A stretch of DNA of 64,000 nucleotides from Cryptomeria japonica (taxonomy: Eukaryota > Streptophyta > Pinopsida > Cupressales > Cupressaceae), in the NCBI RefSeq assembly GCF_030272615.1, contig NC_081408.1, positions 402,471,889 through 402,535,888 on the forward strand, written 5' to 3'. The position numbers and the translations under genes were made by a program. Below, piece after piece: positions 49,061-59,298 of this stretch; positions within the stretch are counted from its first letter, which is position 1; every line of letters begins with the position of its first letter. The notes under the pieces are model-generated. The model was not told the origin of the DNA. It saw nothing but the letters and a program-made list of their open reading frames with translations, and made no database searches.

Positions 49061-49534
49061 CAGATCTATCTATCAAATCAAACTGAATCATCGAATATAA
49101 CTATCAAATCAAATTGAATCATCAAATCAATTGAAGCAACTTACGCTGTCAAAATATTTTAAAACCTATCAATCAAGGTTTTTTATCAAACACTAAGTTT
49201 ACTCAAAAACTCTACTAGGCTTTTACATCAGAAACTAAATCGGTTTCTTAGAGCTACTCAATCGATCAAATCAAGCTCATCAAAGCTATCAATCAATCAA
49301 GTTCATCAAAGCTATCAATCAGTCAAGCTAATCAAAACTATCTATCAATCAAGCTAATCAATCATATCAATCAATCCAGCAATCAAAGCTTTTTATCAAT
49401 CATGCAATTGTTAAATCAAGACTCTATTTCATCATCAATGTGTGTTAAACATGTTAAATCTACTTATCAAAGTGATTTTTAGCTTTTGCACTTATCAAAA
49501 ATATCAATTTAAGCAAAAGAGCTATCCTATTGAG
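49061..49534. other. Simple-repeat spacer upstream of the antisense ORF
   Basis: Degenerate repeats of a tcaatcaat and aatcatc type fill 49025-49420. In the antisense direction this is the 5' leader of the plant-mobile-domain ORF. Confidence 0.5.
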
Positions 49535-49755
49535 CATTTGCGCCAAACTACAACAAATGCGCTAAAACTATAGGCATAAACGTTAATCCATGCATAAGCA
49601 CTACCTTTCTGGGCATATGCGCTAACAAACAACACATTTGCACTACCCTATGCATATGCGCTAACATCTTGAATATAAGCGCTAACATACCAAGCATATG
49701 CGCTAAACCTAGTTGCATATGCACTAAAACAAACTGCAAAAGCGCTAAAATAATG
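49535..49755 (-). repeat. Inverted copy of the leader tandem array
   Basis: About ten units that, read on the minus strand, carry ttagcgcatatgc and ttagcgcttttgc, the same core as the + strand array at 35390-35765. On its own strand it lies upstream of the antisense ORF, just as the other array lies upstream of gag. Confidence 0.8.
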
Positions 49756-50244
49756 CCAAAAAAATTGAAAAATTTTTAAAAATCCAAAAAAGTGCCTAAA
49801 AACATGAAAATTTGAACGAATACTTGAAAACAAAGCTCGGGATAAGCTACATACCGGATACCCATACTCGACAGGCTGCTGATATGGCCGAACTCACTCA
49901 AAACGATGGTTCTCCACCGGAATCACCATTTCGCCACCTCGGCAAGAATATTTTCAAACAAAAAGCTGACAAGGATAACAATGAAGTTAAAATTAGCCTT
50001 GGTTAATTTTATATTTACTATTTTGAAGAGTAATTAATTTCAATGGGGCAATTTAATTTGTTTTTTCCAAATGAATTTAATTGACTAAATTTTTATTATC
50101 ATGAAATTAATCATTCAAAGCAGAATTTTTGACAATTTCACGATCAATCTCCTGAGGGGGCACACAATTAGGATTTTCAATCTCTATCAGGCGCATTATC
50201 AAGACTTGATTTAATCTTTGAAACAATGTTGTTTTCACATTATT
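49756..50244. other. Element 3 3' terminal spacer
   Basis: AT-rich except for 49850-49980, which is more balanced. The 64-codon + strand frame here has no recognisable domain. It might contain a promoter or first exon for the antisense ORF, but I see no firm signal. Confidence 0.35.
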
Positions 50245-50245
50245 T

Positions 50246-50260
50246 CAAAGAGGGGCAAAA
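50246..50260 (+). other. Element 3 polypurine tract
   Basis: caaagaggggcaaaa directly precedes the LTR start tgtatacacc. It is nearly identical to the tract of element 2, supporting their relationship. Confidence 0.88.
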
Positions 50261-50716
50261 TGTATACACCTAAAAATTGGCTATGAGCAATTTTATATTT
50301 ATTTAATAATTATTCTTCTATTAAATAGTTAATTTGAAAAGATTAATTTATTTAATTCATTTTCATGTCTTTCTATTAATTAATTCATCTATTTTATTCC
50401 TCTAATTAATTAAATATCTAATATTTAATTATTCTTTTAACCAAGTTAATTAAATATCTAATATTTAATTATCTCCTCCAAACAATTAAATATCCAATAT
50501 TTAATAGTTATTCTCCTATCCTATAGTCTCAAATATTAAATAATTCTTAAATTATTTAATCCCTTATCCAACTCATTCTTCCATCTCCACTTCATCTTCT
50601 CTTTGCCAACTCATCAAACATGTGGCTAAGGAAATTAATATTTCTTAATATTAATTCATCATTTATCCTCAACTTATTACAGGTAACATTCTGAGGATGA
50701 AATTCAAGCTCACACA
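50261..50716 (+). repeat. Element 3 3' LTR, internally deleted (456 bp)
   Basis: Begins tgtatacacc and ends tcacaca like the 5' LTR. Compared with it, 696 bp are missing at the pentamer aactt (50671-50675), which occurs at both ends of the missing segment in the 5' LTR (34584-34588 and 35280-35284). A deletion between short direct repeats explains this. Confidence 0.92.
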
Positions 50717-51688
50717 GTAGGAATTCTAGGAAAATCAAAACAACAATCACACTTATGGTGACAACATCACCTCGAAAGCGTGCATAGATCATTTTAACTA
50801 CAAATGGGCCAAAAAATTGTAGGGTTGCCCCATTTTTTACAAATTGGGGATAACACGTTGTTACTCTTGTTCTTCTTCTTGTTTCTCTTCTTCATCATGT
50901 TTTCCATTTCTTCTACCTACAGGTTTTTCAAAATGGGCATCTTCATGTTGGGGCTCTCTTGACACATCTTCTTGTACTTGTTCATTTATCACACTTTGCT
51001 CCTCATGTGTCAAAGTTTGGTTAATTTGTTATTATTTGTTAGAAAGAGTAATATCCTAACTTCATCCTTCCACTTCACCCAAGTCCTTCCCTAACATGGA
51101 AAGAAAAACATCCTCAATCACCTTATCAAAAATTTTAGCATCAGGAGCAACATTGTGAGATATATGCTACTCTTGGTCAAAAGGAACCTCTATATGCTCA
51201 TATTTTACTTTTAGTGTTGTTTCATCAATATCAATCCTCTCGTCTTGTTCCCCTTCATGGGTCTATTATTGCGGCTTTTCCTCCTTATTGGGCTTAGCCT
51301 CTATATTTGTCTTTATTCAAAAAGTATCTTGAGGTGGCTTCTGAGATGAAGGTTCTGTAGATGAAGATCGTAAGGGACCTTCTCCGTGGAGGGTGAATAT
51401 TTGTGGGATGTTAGTTTTCTACAAGATAGGGGCCTCTTTCTCCTGTTGTGAGGATTCTACCCTTTTTTATTTCTTCCTTATCAATTATGGGCCAAGATCT
51501 TCCTCCTCTTCCTCCTCTACCCAATATCTTATTATATTAATTGGAGGAACTCCTTTGTTCTTCCTCAATCTTTTGAATACCTTAGTACCTTCTGTTGATG
51601 CTACCCTTACTTCCACCTTTTATTTAGCCCTCATGGTAGCTGATCTAGTTCATTGATGTATTGAAGGAGTGGGAGAAAGAGGTGTACT
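50717..51688 (-). pseudogene. Orphan coding remnant, part A (acidic)
   Basis: The minus-strand reading begins right at the LTR edge of element 4 with a STPLSPTP segment and goes on with KVEVRVASTEGTKVFKRLRK, IRYWVEEEEEEDLGP, a Pro/Ser/Glu-rich middle, KIFDKVIEDVFLSMLGKDLG and EDVSREPQHEDAHFEKPVG. It is mostly acidic and of low complexity, with many stops at Gln-like positions. No domain is recognised. Elements 3 and 4 border it on either side, so it is older than both insertions. Confidence 0.5.
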
Positions 51689-52768
51689 TGTTGGCAAGAG
51701 ACACTACATGTATGTTGAGATATTGTCATTGATGAAAACTCATATCAGATTTGACATCCATAGTTCATGTTTTCATCATTCCGGAAGATTGATTGAAGAT
51801 TGATCGAGTATTGGTGAGGTCTAATGAGTAGAATAGTGTATCCAACAGAGTGTACAGTGTTTAGGTTGGAGGATTATTTTGGCTGATTATTTTGCTTTGC
51901 AGATCTAGCAGATGTATTGTGGATATACAATTTACCTTATTCCAGGTTTGTGGCCTCTAATGATGAGTTTTGGGTAAGTTAGAAGATTCGGTAGATAGTT
52001 TTCTAGTAGACCAGTATTCAACAATAGTAACGTGTGAAGATTCATTGTGTGGATCGTGCTGAGTGATTTTGGAAGTTGTTTGTGTGTTCAAGGTTATTAA
52101 GTCGTCATATGGGAAGCACGTTTCAATTGCATGTTATGTGGTATTTTTGGGCCGACATGAAATAGATCTTATTTGATGTTGCAGATATATAAGATCAATT
52201 GATTTAATAATTTTAGTGATTGATGGTAGTGTGGAAAATGTGTATGAGTGATTGTGCATAGTTTCACGTGTGCGGTTGAAATATTTGTGCTCGAGTATAA
52301 TGTAGAATATCAGATAAGAGGAAAGTAGTAGAGTAGAGAAAGATTATGTATTTTGTGCTTAGCAGGAACTATACTTAGGCATTTGTTCATGCTATTAAAT
52401 AGTTCAAACCTTATTGTAATCATTTTGTAAGGCAGTGAGCCTTCTAGGGTTGTAGCCCCTATTGTAATTTGAGCAGTGAGCTCTTGGCAGTGTGCCTGAA
52501 TGCATGTGCATTCCCCTTATGTAATATTTTTATACTTCTAACAAAGTATATTAATATTGTGGGTTTGAATCCCACCATAGGTTTTTCCCTTAATCGGGTT
52601 TCCACATAAAAATCTTGGTGTTATGGTGTTGTTGATCTTTACTTTGTGTTTTCGCACTTTACTTTCCTTCATTTGCATTAAGTGGTTGAAAGATCAGGTT
52701 AATAAAACAAAAAATTATAGAACACTGATTCAACCCCCCCCCCCCCCCCTCAATGTTTCTTGATTCCA
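51689..52768 (+). repeat. Element 4 5' LTR
   Basis: Begins tgttggcaagag. Its 3' part has the ccaccatag then gtttttcccttaat segment, followed by gggtttccac, which closely resembles the LTR end of element 5 (58805-58835). The end is set at a ca shortly before the PBS. A run of 16 C at 52734-52749 lies near the end. The partner is only the 31-bp stub at 57686-57716, so the exact 3' edge is inferred. Confidence 0.7.
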
Positions 52769-52773
52769 AAAAT

Positions 52774-52785
52774 TGGTATTAGAGC
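52774..52785 (+). other. Element 4 primer-binding site
   Basis: tggtattagagc is one base from tggtatcagagc, the complement of the initiator methionine tRNA 3' end used by most plant Copia elements. The C-to-T change fits decay. Confidence 0.8.
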
Positions 52786-52839
52786 TAAGTTCCTTAGAAG
52801 GAGCCTAACAGCTTGAGGGAGATCCGAGAAGGTATTTTA

Positions 52840-53913
52840 ATGGATTCCAGTGGTCTTAGACAACAATTACTTGTTGCACTTGATGATCTAGATCAATCCA
52901 AATCCAAGGTCTAGGAATTGGAAACAAATCTTAAGGATGCTAAAAATTTCATTCAGACATTGAAGGAGCAACTGAGTAAGTCCAAATAAAAGAGAAAAGA
53001 GCTTGTTGATCAGCTTTAGTAGAAAGAAAGTCAAAACATTGATGAAGAAACCCTGAAGGAAAAGACTGAAGAATGTGAGAGACTTTCTAGAGATAATGTA
53101 GTTCAGAAGAATGAGATGGAAGCCATTGTGATGAAACTGACAAGAGAGATTGAAGAAAGGAAGAAGAATGAGGAAAAATTTGCTCAATTTTTGAAAGATA
53201 AATCTGAAGAATGTTGCACTTGAAAATGAGAATGGACAACTAATGAGTGACCTTCAAGATGTTAGAGAACATGAGGAAGATCTTGGAAAGCAGGTCCTAC
53301 TTCTTAAGTTTGACCATGAAGCTACAAATGAGTACAAGGAGAAGTCCCAGATCAGCTCAGTCAGACTAGATTAAATGCTTGCAAGTCAGAAGAATCCTAA
53401 TGATGTACAAAGTCTTGGATTTGAGAATGGTGAAAGCTCCAAATCAGCACATCACAAGAACAACTCAAGAAAGCCTCTGATAAGGTAACCTTATTCTCAT
53501 GAAATCAATGGCAACTATTTTGTTTGCAACAAATTTGGTCATATGGCTAGTCAATGCAAAAATAGGATGAAAAATAATGGTCCATCTTTTATCGATCAAT
53601 ATTTCAAATGCAATAAGTATGGTCATAAGGCAAATGTATATAGAAGTGTGATAAATAAATTTCAAAATAGGAGAAATGTCAGATGTTATGCATGTGGTAG
53701 ATTTGGACATGTTTCTAATCAATGCAGATCAAGAGGAAATCAAATGAAATTCAGACCTATGCAAGGAAATGTTGTTTGTCATACTTGTAACAAATCTAGT
53801 CACATTTCTAACCATTGCAGAAGCAGAAATATGAACAGGAGAGGTCTGAAAGACAAGAACAAGAATGTGAAGACAGATGAGAAGGGCAAAGAAAAAGTTG
53901 AAGATATCATATA
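52840..53913 (+). pseudogene. Element 4 gag with coiled coil and four zinc knuckles
   Basis: Starts MDSSGLRQQLLVALDDLDQS. The N-terminal half is a long coiled coil rich in Lys, Glu and Leu, with stops near 52912, 52987 and 53018 and a frameshift near 53210. The C-terminal half carries four knuckles. The first two have lost cysteines: Tyr stands for Cys in the YFVC and YFKC segments, as by TGT-to-TAT changes. The third, CYACGRFGHVSNQC (53684-53725), and the fourth, CHTCNKSSHISNHC (53777-53818), keep their ligands. The open frame ends at 53912. The protein would package RNA. Confidence 0.8.
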
Positions 53914-54465
53914 GTAGATGAAGAATAATTGGGTGAAGAAGAGTGATGATAATGTATGAAATGGGTTCGCACCTGATTCTAGTACTAGAACCTCATCCGG
54001 TAACTAAGCTAAGGCATTTGGCCTTAGGGGGAGGTTTGAAATATGGCATTCGACCTTAGGGGGAGGTTTTCATGAAAATATTTCAAACCCCCTATTGGAG
54101 ATCTATAATTGGTTCCGATAGGATGTAGAGATATGTGTGATGGTTACAAATGAATTTCTGGAAGTTTCTGATCAAACTTGATGATCCGTAGATGATCTTT
54201 TGGGAGAACTCTATGAATACAGGGTATCCAGAAGAATTAGGGTTAAGTGCATTTATTATACCTAAAATTTAGGTATGCAGAGGATAAAGAGAAAATTGGC
54301 CTTTCATTTCTCACTTTGCATTCGAAACGAGAGATATGAAGAGCGCGGTCAAGAAAAAGTTTCAGAGATTCCGAGCAAAAATAAGATCTTTCAAGTGATC
54401 TTGCATTCGATTGGAAGGTATTTATCGATTGACGCTTTTTTAGTTAGAAGCTTAATTTTTAGGAT
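53914..54465 (+). other. Element 4 gag-ORF spacer with PPT-like direct repeat
   Basis: A direct repeat with ccttagggggaggttt occurs at 54023-54038 and 54055-54070. These resemble the purine-rich stretches near the 3' end of element 5. The rest has no clear frame, although 54275-54485 is open. It may hold a splice site or promoter for the next ORF. Confidence 0.5.
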
Positions 54466-57440
54466 ATGGTATCTTCTGGTATTGTGACCCCTTTTCTAGT
54501 AGATTTCACTAATAGGGAAAGGCCTAATTTCAAGAAGCATCTGTATAAGTCAATGGAGGATGATCCGAGCGATGCATTTTCATTAGTCCCTTATAGGGTG
54601 TTGCATGTGGAGGATATTAGGGCTTACATTCACTATAACATTGAGGAGCTTTGAAGTGCCCAAATAATGAAACTATACACTTAGCACATGATTGACAGGA
54701 TGGGTAGCTTGAAACATAAATTTAAGTTGATCGAGGAGAAGGGTTTCATGTAGTTCATAAACTTTATGGTGTTTGATGAACCTGAGTGGGTCTGATACAT
54801 TCTAAGAATAATGCACAATGAGTTCATATGGCTTGACAAACCCCACAAGATTACCAAGAGTGCAATTAAGGTGATAACATGTTTGAGATTAGTCGGTGAG
54901 GTGCCTACCTTGAGGAATGTGGAGAACCAGACAGTAACAGAGGCAATCAGTTCTCAATTTAACAAAAAGGGGAATCACAATCAGTAATATTGTTGAGTAT
55001 GATGTCAGATTTTCATCAATGGTGATGGGATACAAGTTATATCATTCTAGCCAAGATAATTCAGTATTTGGTATGGCTATTTATGTTGCTTATTAGATGT
55101 TGAAGGAAGATAAGAAATGTGATCTATGTGAAGTGCTCTAGAGTGAGCTATTGGGCAATTTGAAGAAGATCAAATAGGATAAGAAGCATGTATTCAAATT
55201 TGGGACTTTGATCATATGTGTGTACCTCTACTTTATGAATGAAATTTTGAGAGTTGGCAAAGTTCAATAGGCTTATGATAGGTCAGTGGCAGTACAAATA
55301 AATGAGACACTTCATGGCCTCAGAGATTCTACAGTCCGAAATAGAATTATTTGCGGATACTTCAAAACTTTACAAAGCATGATGCAGAGCAGGGAGAGAA
55401 TTTCTAAGAAGATAGTGGAGAAGTATGAAGATACAATCATCTTTATGGTTGAAGTTATGGAAGCAACATCATGGATCATGCCCATGGGTTATGAGGTGGA
55501 AGGACACATCGTTGATGTGTATACTTAGCACTCATTAAGCAAACCGGTGGATAAGTCTAGAGAAAGGTTTGGAACTTACAAGCAGAAGAGCTTGGACTTA
55601 CACTCTAAGTTCAAGAAGCCGAAGATTCAAAAGAAGGTAAGGAAGGAGGTAGAGAAGTTGTTAAAAAACATGGGGATCAACAAAGAGGCAGTCCAGAGAG
55701 CCAAAGAGAAAAATAGTTTGAAAGAAGAAGATATGGTGAAACCAAAGAAGGCTAAACCAGAAGCCCTTGCCCCTAGGCCTAAACAATCAAAGAATTCACC
55801 ACCCTCCTCTTATGGTCAAAAACTTATTGAAGGAAAGAGGAATCAAATGAAGTAGTCAAGTAATTTAAAGAAAAAGTTGCTAATATCTCAAAGGAGAAGT
55901 CATCCGATGTTACTAAATCTGGTAAGAAATCAAATTCTGAACTTGATGAGGCTTTAAAGAAATATAAACTTGAAGTTAAGCCTCCCATTTCTTTGAATGA
56001 GATTGGTATGAAATTTTTAATGAATCCAATAAGAGAACTCTAGAGGAAGCTACTGTAGAATATCTAAATATATATAGAAAAGCTCTAATTGAATTAATGA
56101 CAATCATACCCAAGAGCTTGTATGACATTTGGGATGCTAGGAGACTAATGGCAAGTAAGCAAGATGATAATTTTAAGGAATGTGTATTAGTAAATCTCTA
56201 TTTAGTTATTTCTAAGGAAGAGATAGGCAGATTATTCCAGTTAGCAAAGAATGAATTCAGAAGCAAGCATAGGGTAAACAAGATTATGTTTGGTAAAATT
56301 GATGAAGTTGGTAAGGAAACAGAAAAAATTTTGACAAAAAATTTTCCAAATAACTAGTATGAAGTCAATCAAATAAAAGGACAAGGTGACCCTATTCCAG
56401 AAGTATCATCAGTCCAGACTGTTAATGTTGAGAATTTGGATACAGGAAAAGCATATGAGGGTAAGGACATGTGTGACAACCCTCTTGTCCTTGAAAAAGA
56501 AGGAGATGCAGAGAAGGATACATAATAGGAATAGGTGGAAGTAAAGGTTGAAGTTGAAGCTGAGGCAAGAGACACTAAGAAATCAGTAAATGGGAAGCAG
56601 ATCCATGTAGAGGATCCAAAATTCATACAAGGCCCCATCAACCTAGCTTCTTTGTCCCTTGTCCAAGAACTCAATTTGGTACCATTTGCTCAAGCAAAGG
56701 CTAGTGAAGACTTACTAAAATCTCACACAAAGGATAGTGAGTTGCTTAATATGGCATCCGGTCTTTTGGAGAAACTCATGCCTTCATTTCAGAAGGACTC
56801 ATCAGACACTCCATCCAGGAAATTGAAAAGATTAATTAATTTTGTAGACTGCCACTTTCAATCCTTTGAGAAATCTACTGAATAGAAGGTCCAGAATGAG
56901 TTTAATGCAAGAAGTCTCCAGACATTAAAGAAGATGATTTTTGATGATAGAGTTACTCTGGATACGTGTGTAAAAGGCATACAAGATGCATTATCCAAGG
57001 GTGGAAATATTTACAAATCATGCCTAAAATTGTCTCAGTTCACTCGAGATAGTGAGGAAAAGGTTAAAGAGCATGAGGATCAACTTGCACAGATTTCCAA
57101 ATCATTTGATCCTTGATCGGTCTCTTTGAGAAATCATGAAAACCAAGAGATATCTTTACTCGAGAAAATTAAAAGTTTGAGTCAGGAAAAAGAGAAAATG
57201 ATTGGCAGAGTCTGTCAACTTCGGAGTCTCATTACTCCCAAGTTAAATATCATGATTAGTGATCTAGAAGACACCCAAAGTGCCATGAAATCCATGGAGC
57301 GGAGAGATCTCAAGTTAGCAGAGGCACTTTCATACTTGTTCAGTAGGCTTATAACAGTTTTGGAGAGCCTAAAGAAGGACAGGGATAGCCACCTAAATTC
57401 ATTGAAGAATTCGTTTGCAGACATTTTCAAATTTATGTAA
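54466..57440 (+). pseudogene. Element 4 large novel ORF
   Basis: About 990 codons can be followed, starting MVSSGIVTPFLVDFTNRERP. The N-terminal third is globular: SLVPYRVLHVEDIRAYIHY, TCLRLVGEVPTLRNVENQ, HVFKFGTLIICVYLYFMNEI and QINETLHGLRDSTVRN. A Lys-rich basic linker follows (55547-55855), then a segment with KSLYDIWDARRLMASKQDD and NLYLVISKEEIGRLFQLAKN. The last third (56535-57440) is charged coiled coil and ends EALSYLFSRLITVLESLKKD and a final FADIFKFM. Stops at 54652, 55526, 55853 and 56879, among others, show decay. There is no protease, RT or integrase. Family unknown. Confidence 0.6.
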
Positions 57441-57670
57441 GTATGAAAGAACTGTACATATGTATATAGCATTTTTGGCTTGAATTTTTTTTTTTTAGAT
57501 TTCTCCCTTTGTCATTTATGTCAAAGGGGCAGAGTAGAGGAGCAAAAAATGTTGATCTTAGGGGGAGTTGTTGATTTTTGGAATATGGTAGTCATAACTT
57601 TTGTTGCAATGTATTGTATTTTTGTTTTGGTCTGACACTTAGTCATTTTTCACTAAGTGTTGCCATCAAT
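57441..57670 (+). other. Element 4 3' untranslated region
   Basis: Short non-coding stretch with a T-run at 57487-57499 and a cttagggggagttg motif near 57560, leading to the polypurine tract. Confidence 0.5.
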
Positions 57671-57671
57671 G

Positions 57672-57716
57672 CCAAAGGGGGAGATCGTTGGCAAGAGATA
57701 TTGCATGTATGTTGAG
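57672..57716 (+). repeat. Element 4 polypurine tract and 3' LTR stub
   Basis: ccaaagggggagat (57672-57685) is followed by cgttggcaagag (57686 onward), which matches the 5' LTR start tgttggcaagag at 51689. The match runs through catgtatgttgag to 57716, where the LTR of element 5 begins. Confidence 0.75.
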
Positions 57717-59227
57717 TGTTGGCATTATGTGAACCAGTATGAGGACATAATGACATTGTATGTTGTCATTGATGTCAATATGATGAAGAGGTGTGAACTG
57801 GCATATGTGAGAACCGGTATAACACTGTGAACCGGCATTTGTGCCAAAGTGAAGCGATGTGCTTGTTCATGATGAATCGGCATATGGAAGTATTGTATGA
57901 CTACCAGTTGGTAGTCTCAACTTTAGGGTTTCCGGTTGATGTGCTTCAAGCCTATGTGGCTCAACCGATGATATTATGTGATGAGTTAGCATTGTAAAGA
58001 AGAACAGATCGTGTTGCCATGCAAGCCTGTGTGCGTGAAGGATCTTGCATGAGGGAGATTGTTCCTATCTACCTCAGAAATGTGCGAAGTCTATAAAACG
58101 GTGATAACATGTGATGGGCTATCAGCCACCATAAAATCGGTGGAAATGGACGATGGAGAATGTCTTGAGTTTGGATCAAGATCTGTTGTATTTAATGCAG
58201 TGTGGTCAACGGTCAGGATTGAACTGTTTGAATTCCTTAACCTAATAGGTTTAGGGTTTAGGGTTTATGCTACCGACCTATCTGTTTTCCTATAAGGTCG
58301 ATGTTGTGTCTCTTTTTGAGGTTGTTGGCAAAAGTTGTGTGTGTGTATCCAAGAGAAGGGATACGTGATTCTTGCCAGACCAAAAGGAGAGAAGTGATAC
58401 TTGCAGAGTGTAAGTACAGAAGGTGAAGTGGAGCTTAAGTGGATCTGCACTGGCATTGAGTGTTGTTTCTAGATCATTGTAATACCTATTGATCTCTAAC
58501 CACCTCAACAGTTGGAAAATCCCTTAACAAAGTAGCCTTAACCGACTTGCTGAAAATCCTTTAATAGGGTAACTCAAAGCTACTGAGTTCGGAATCCTTT
58601 AGCTATTGAGTTCTTGAAATCCTCTAACAAGGTAACCTTTGACAGGGTTTAACCCTTAACCGAGTATTGTAGCCATCCCTTAACCGAGTGATCTCTAATA
58701 GGATCGGTTCCTAGCAAAACCTTTTGTAATGTCTCTAACCGGACAAGGCTCCTAACAGAGCCGACTTCTAAAGAGTTCAAAAATAGCTTGTGGGTATTCA
58801 TCCCCACCATGGTTTTTCCCAGTTGGGTTTCCACGTGAAAAATATGCATGTCATGTGTGATTCTTTTATCTTGTGATGCTTTGCTATTGTCTGTCAAGCA
58901 TATGATGGTTCTGTGTTTTATGCATGTCAATAAAACATGTTGAACTAGCTGTTATTATGATCTAATGATAGATTACCTGTTTATGCATAAGGGTGAAATG
59001 GTAGTGTAGTCTCGAGTTGAGTGAAAAGCTAAGTGAGTAACCGGTTAATGATTGTCTCAGACATTCTTAGCTTTACCGGTTGCACTCTGTTTCAAACCAG
59101 TGTCACTATTTGCCAGTCATTTGAAGTGTCTGCTGTCAAACTGGTTTTGGACTGTATTTTTGTCTATACTGATTCACCCCCCCTTTGAGTACTGGTTTGG
59201 TACTATTCACTCATCATTAAGTTATCA
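57717..59227 (+). repeat. Element 5 5' LTR (1,511 bp)
   Basis: Begins tgttggcattatg, as does 63659, and ends with atca just before the PBS. A TATA-like ctataaaa lies at 58091-58098 and recurs in the 3' LTR near 63990. It has 64 bp (about 57735-57798) absent from the 3' LTR, bounded by tgtgaac repeats. The gaaccggcat motif is repeated several times. Confidence 0.92.
58091..58098 (+). promoter_or_regulatory. TATA box of element 5 LTR
   Basis: ctataaaa, 374 bp inside the LTR, is conserved in the 3' copy. A reasonable core promoter, unproven. Confidence 0.5.
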
Positions 59228-59229
59228 AT

Positions 59230-59240
59230 TGGTATCAGAG
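59230..59240 (+). other. Element 5 primer-binding site
   Basis: tggtatcagag matches the initiator methionine tRNA complement used by Copia elements, starting two bases after the LTR. Confidence 0.88.
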
Positions 59241-59298
59241 TGTTCTCCAGGTCCTCTGTGCTATAAGCTTAACCGCTTGAGGTAAAGATCCCAGTCTA

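Larger units (their letters stand above)
34161..50716 (+). mobile_element. Element 3: 16.5-kb Tat-type Ty3-gypsy with antisense ORF
   Basis: Both LTRs, PBS and PPT are visible. The order is LTR, PBS, leader with tandem array, gag with zinc knuckle, protease, G-patch, RT, RNase H, extra RNase H, integrase, post-pol motif, spacer, an antisense plant-mobile-domain ORF, an inverted leader array, PPT, LTR. This is Ogre-like in size and layout. The flanks atggg (left) and gtagg (right) could be a 5-bp target duplication altered by two transitions. Frames are broken, so it is not autonomous today. Confidence 0.92.
51689..57716 (+). mobile_element. Element 4: Copia-like non-autonomous element with novel ORF
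   Basis: The 5' LTR (51689-52768) is followed by a PBS, a gag with zinc knuckles, then a long unknown ORF where protease, integrase and RT would be expected. A polypurine tract and the first 31 bp of the 3' LTR follow. The LTR start, PBS and PPT match the Copia element 5 in style. No pol motif was found anywhere between 53913 and 57440. It would depend on another element for its enzymes. The 3' LTR is cut by element 5. Confidence 0.7.
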
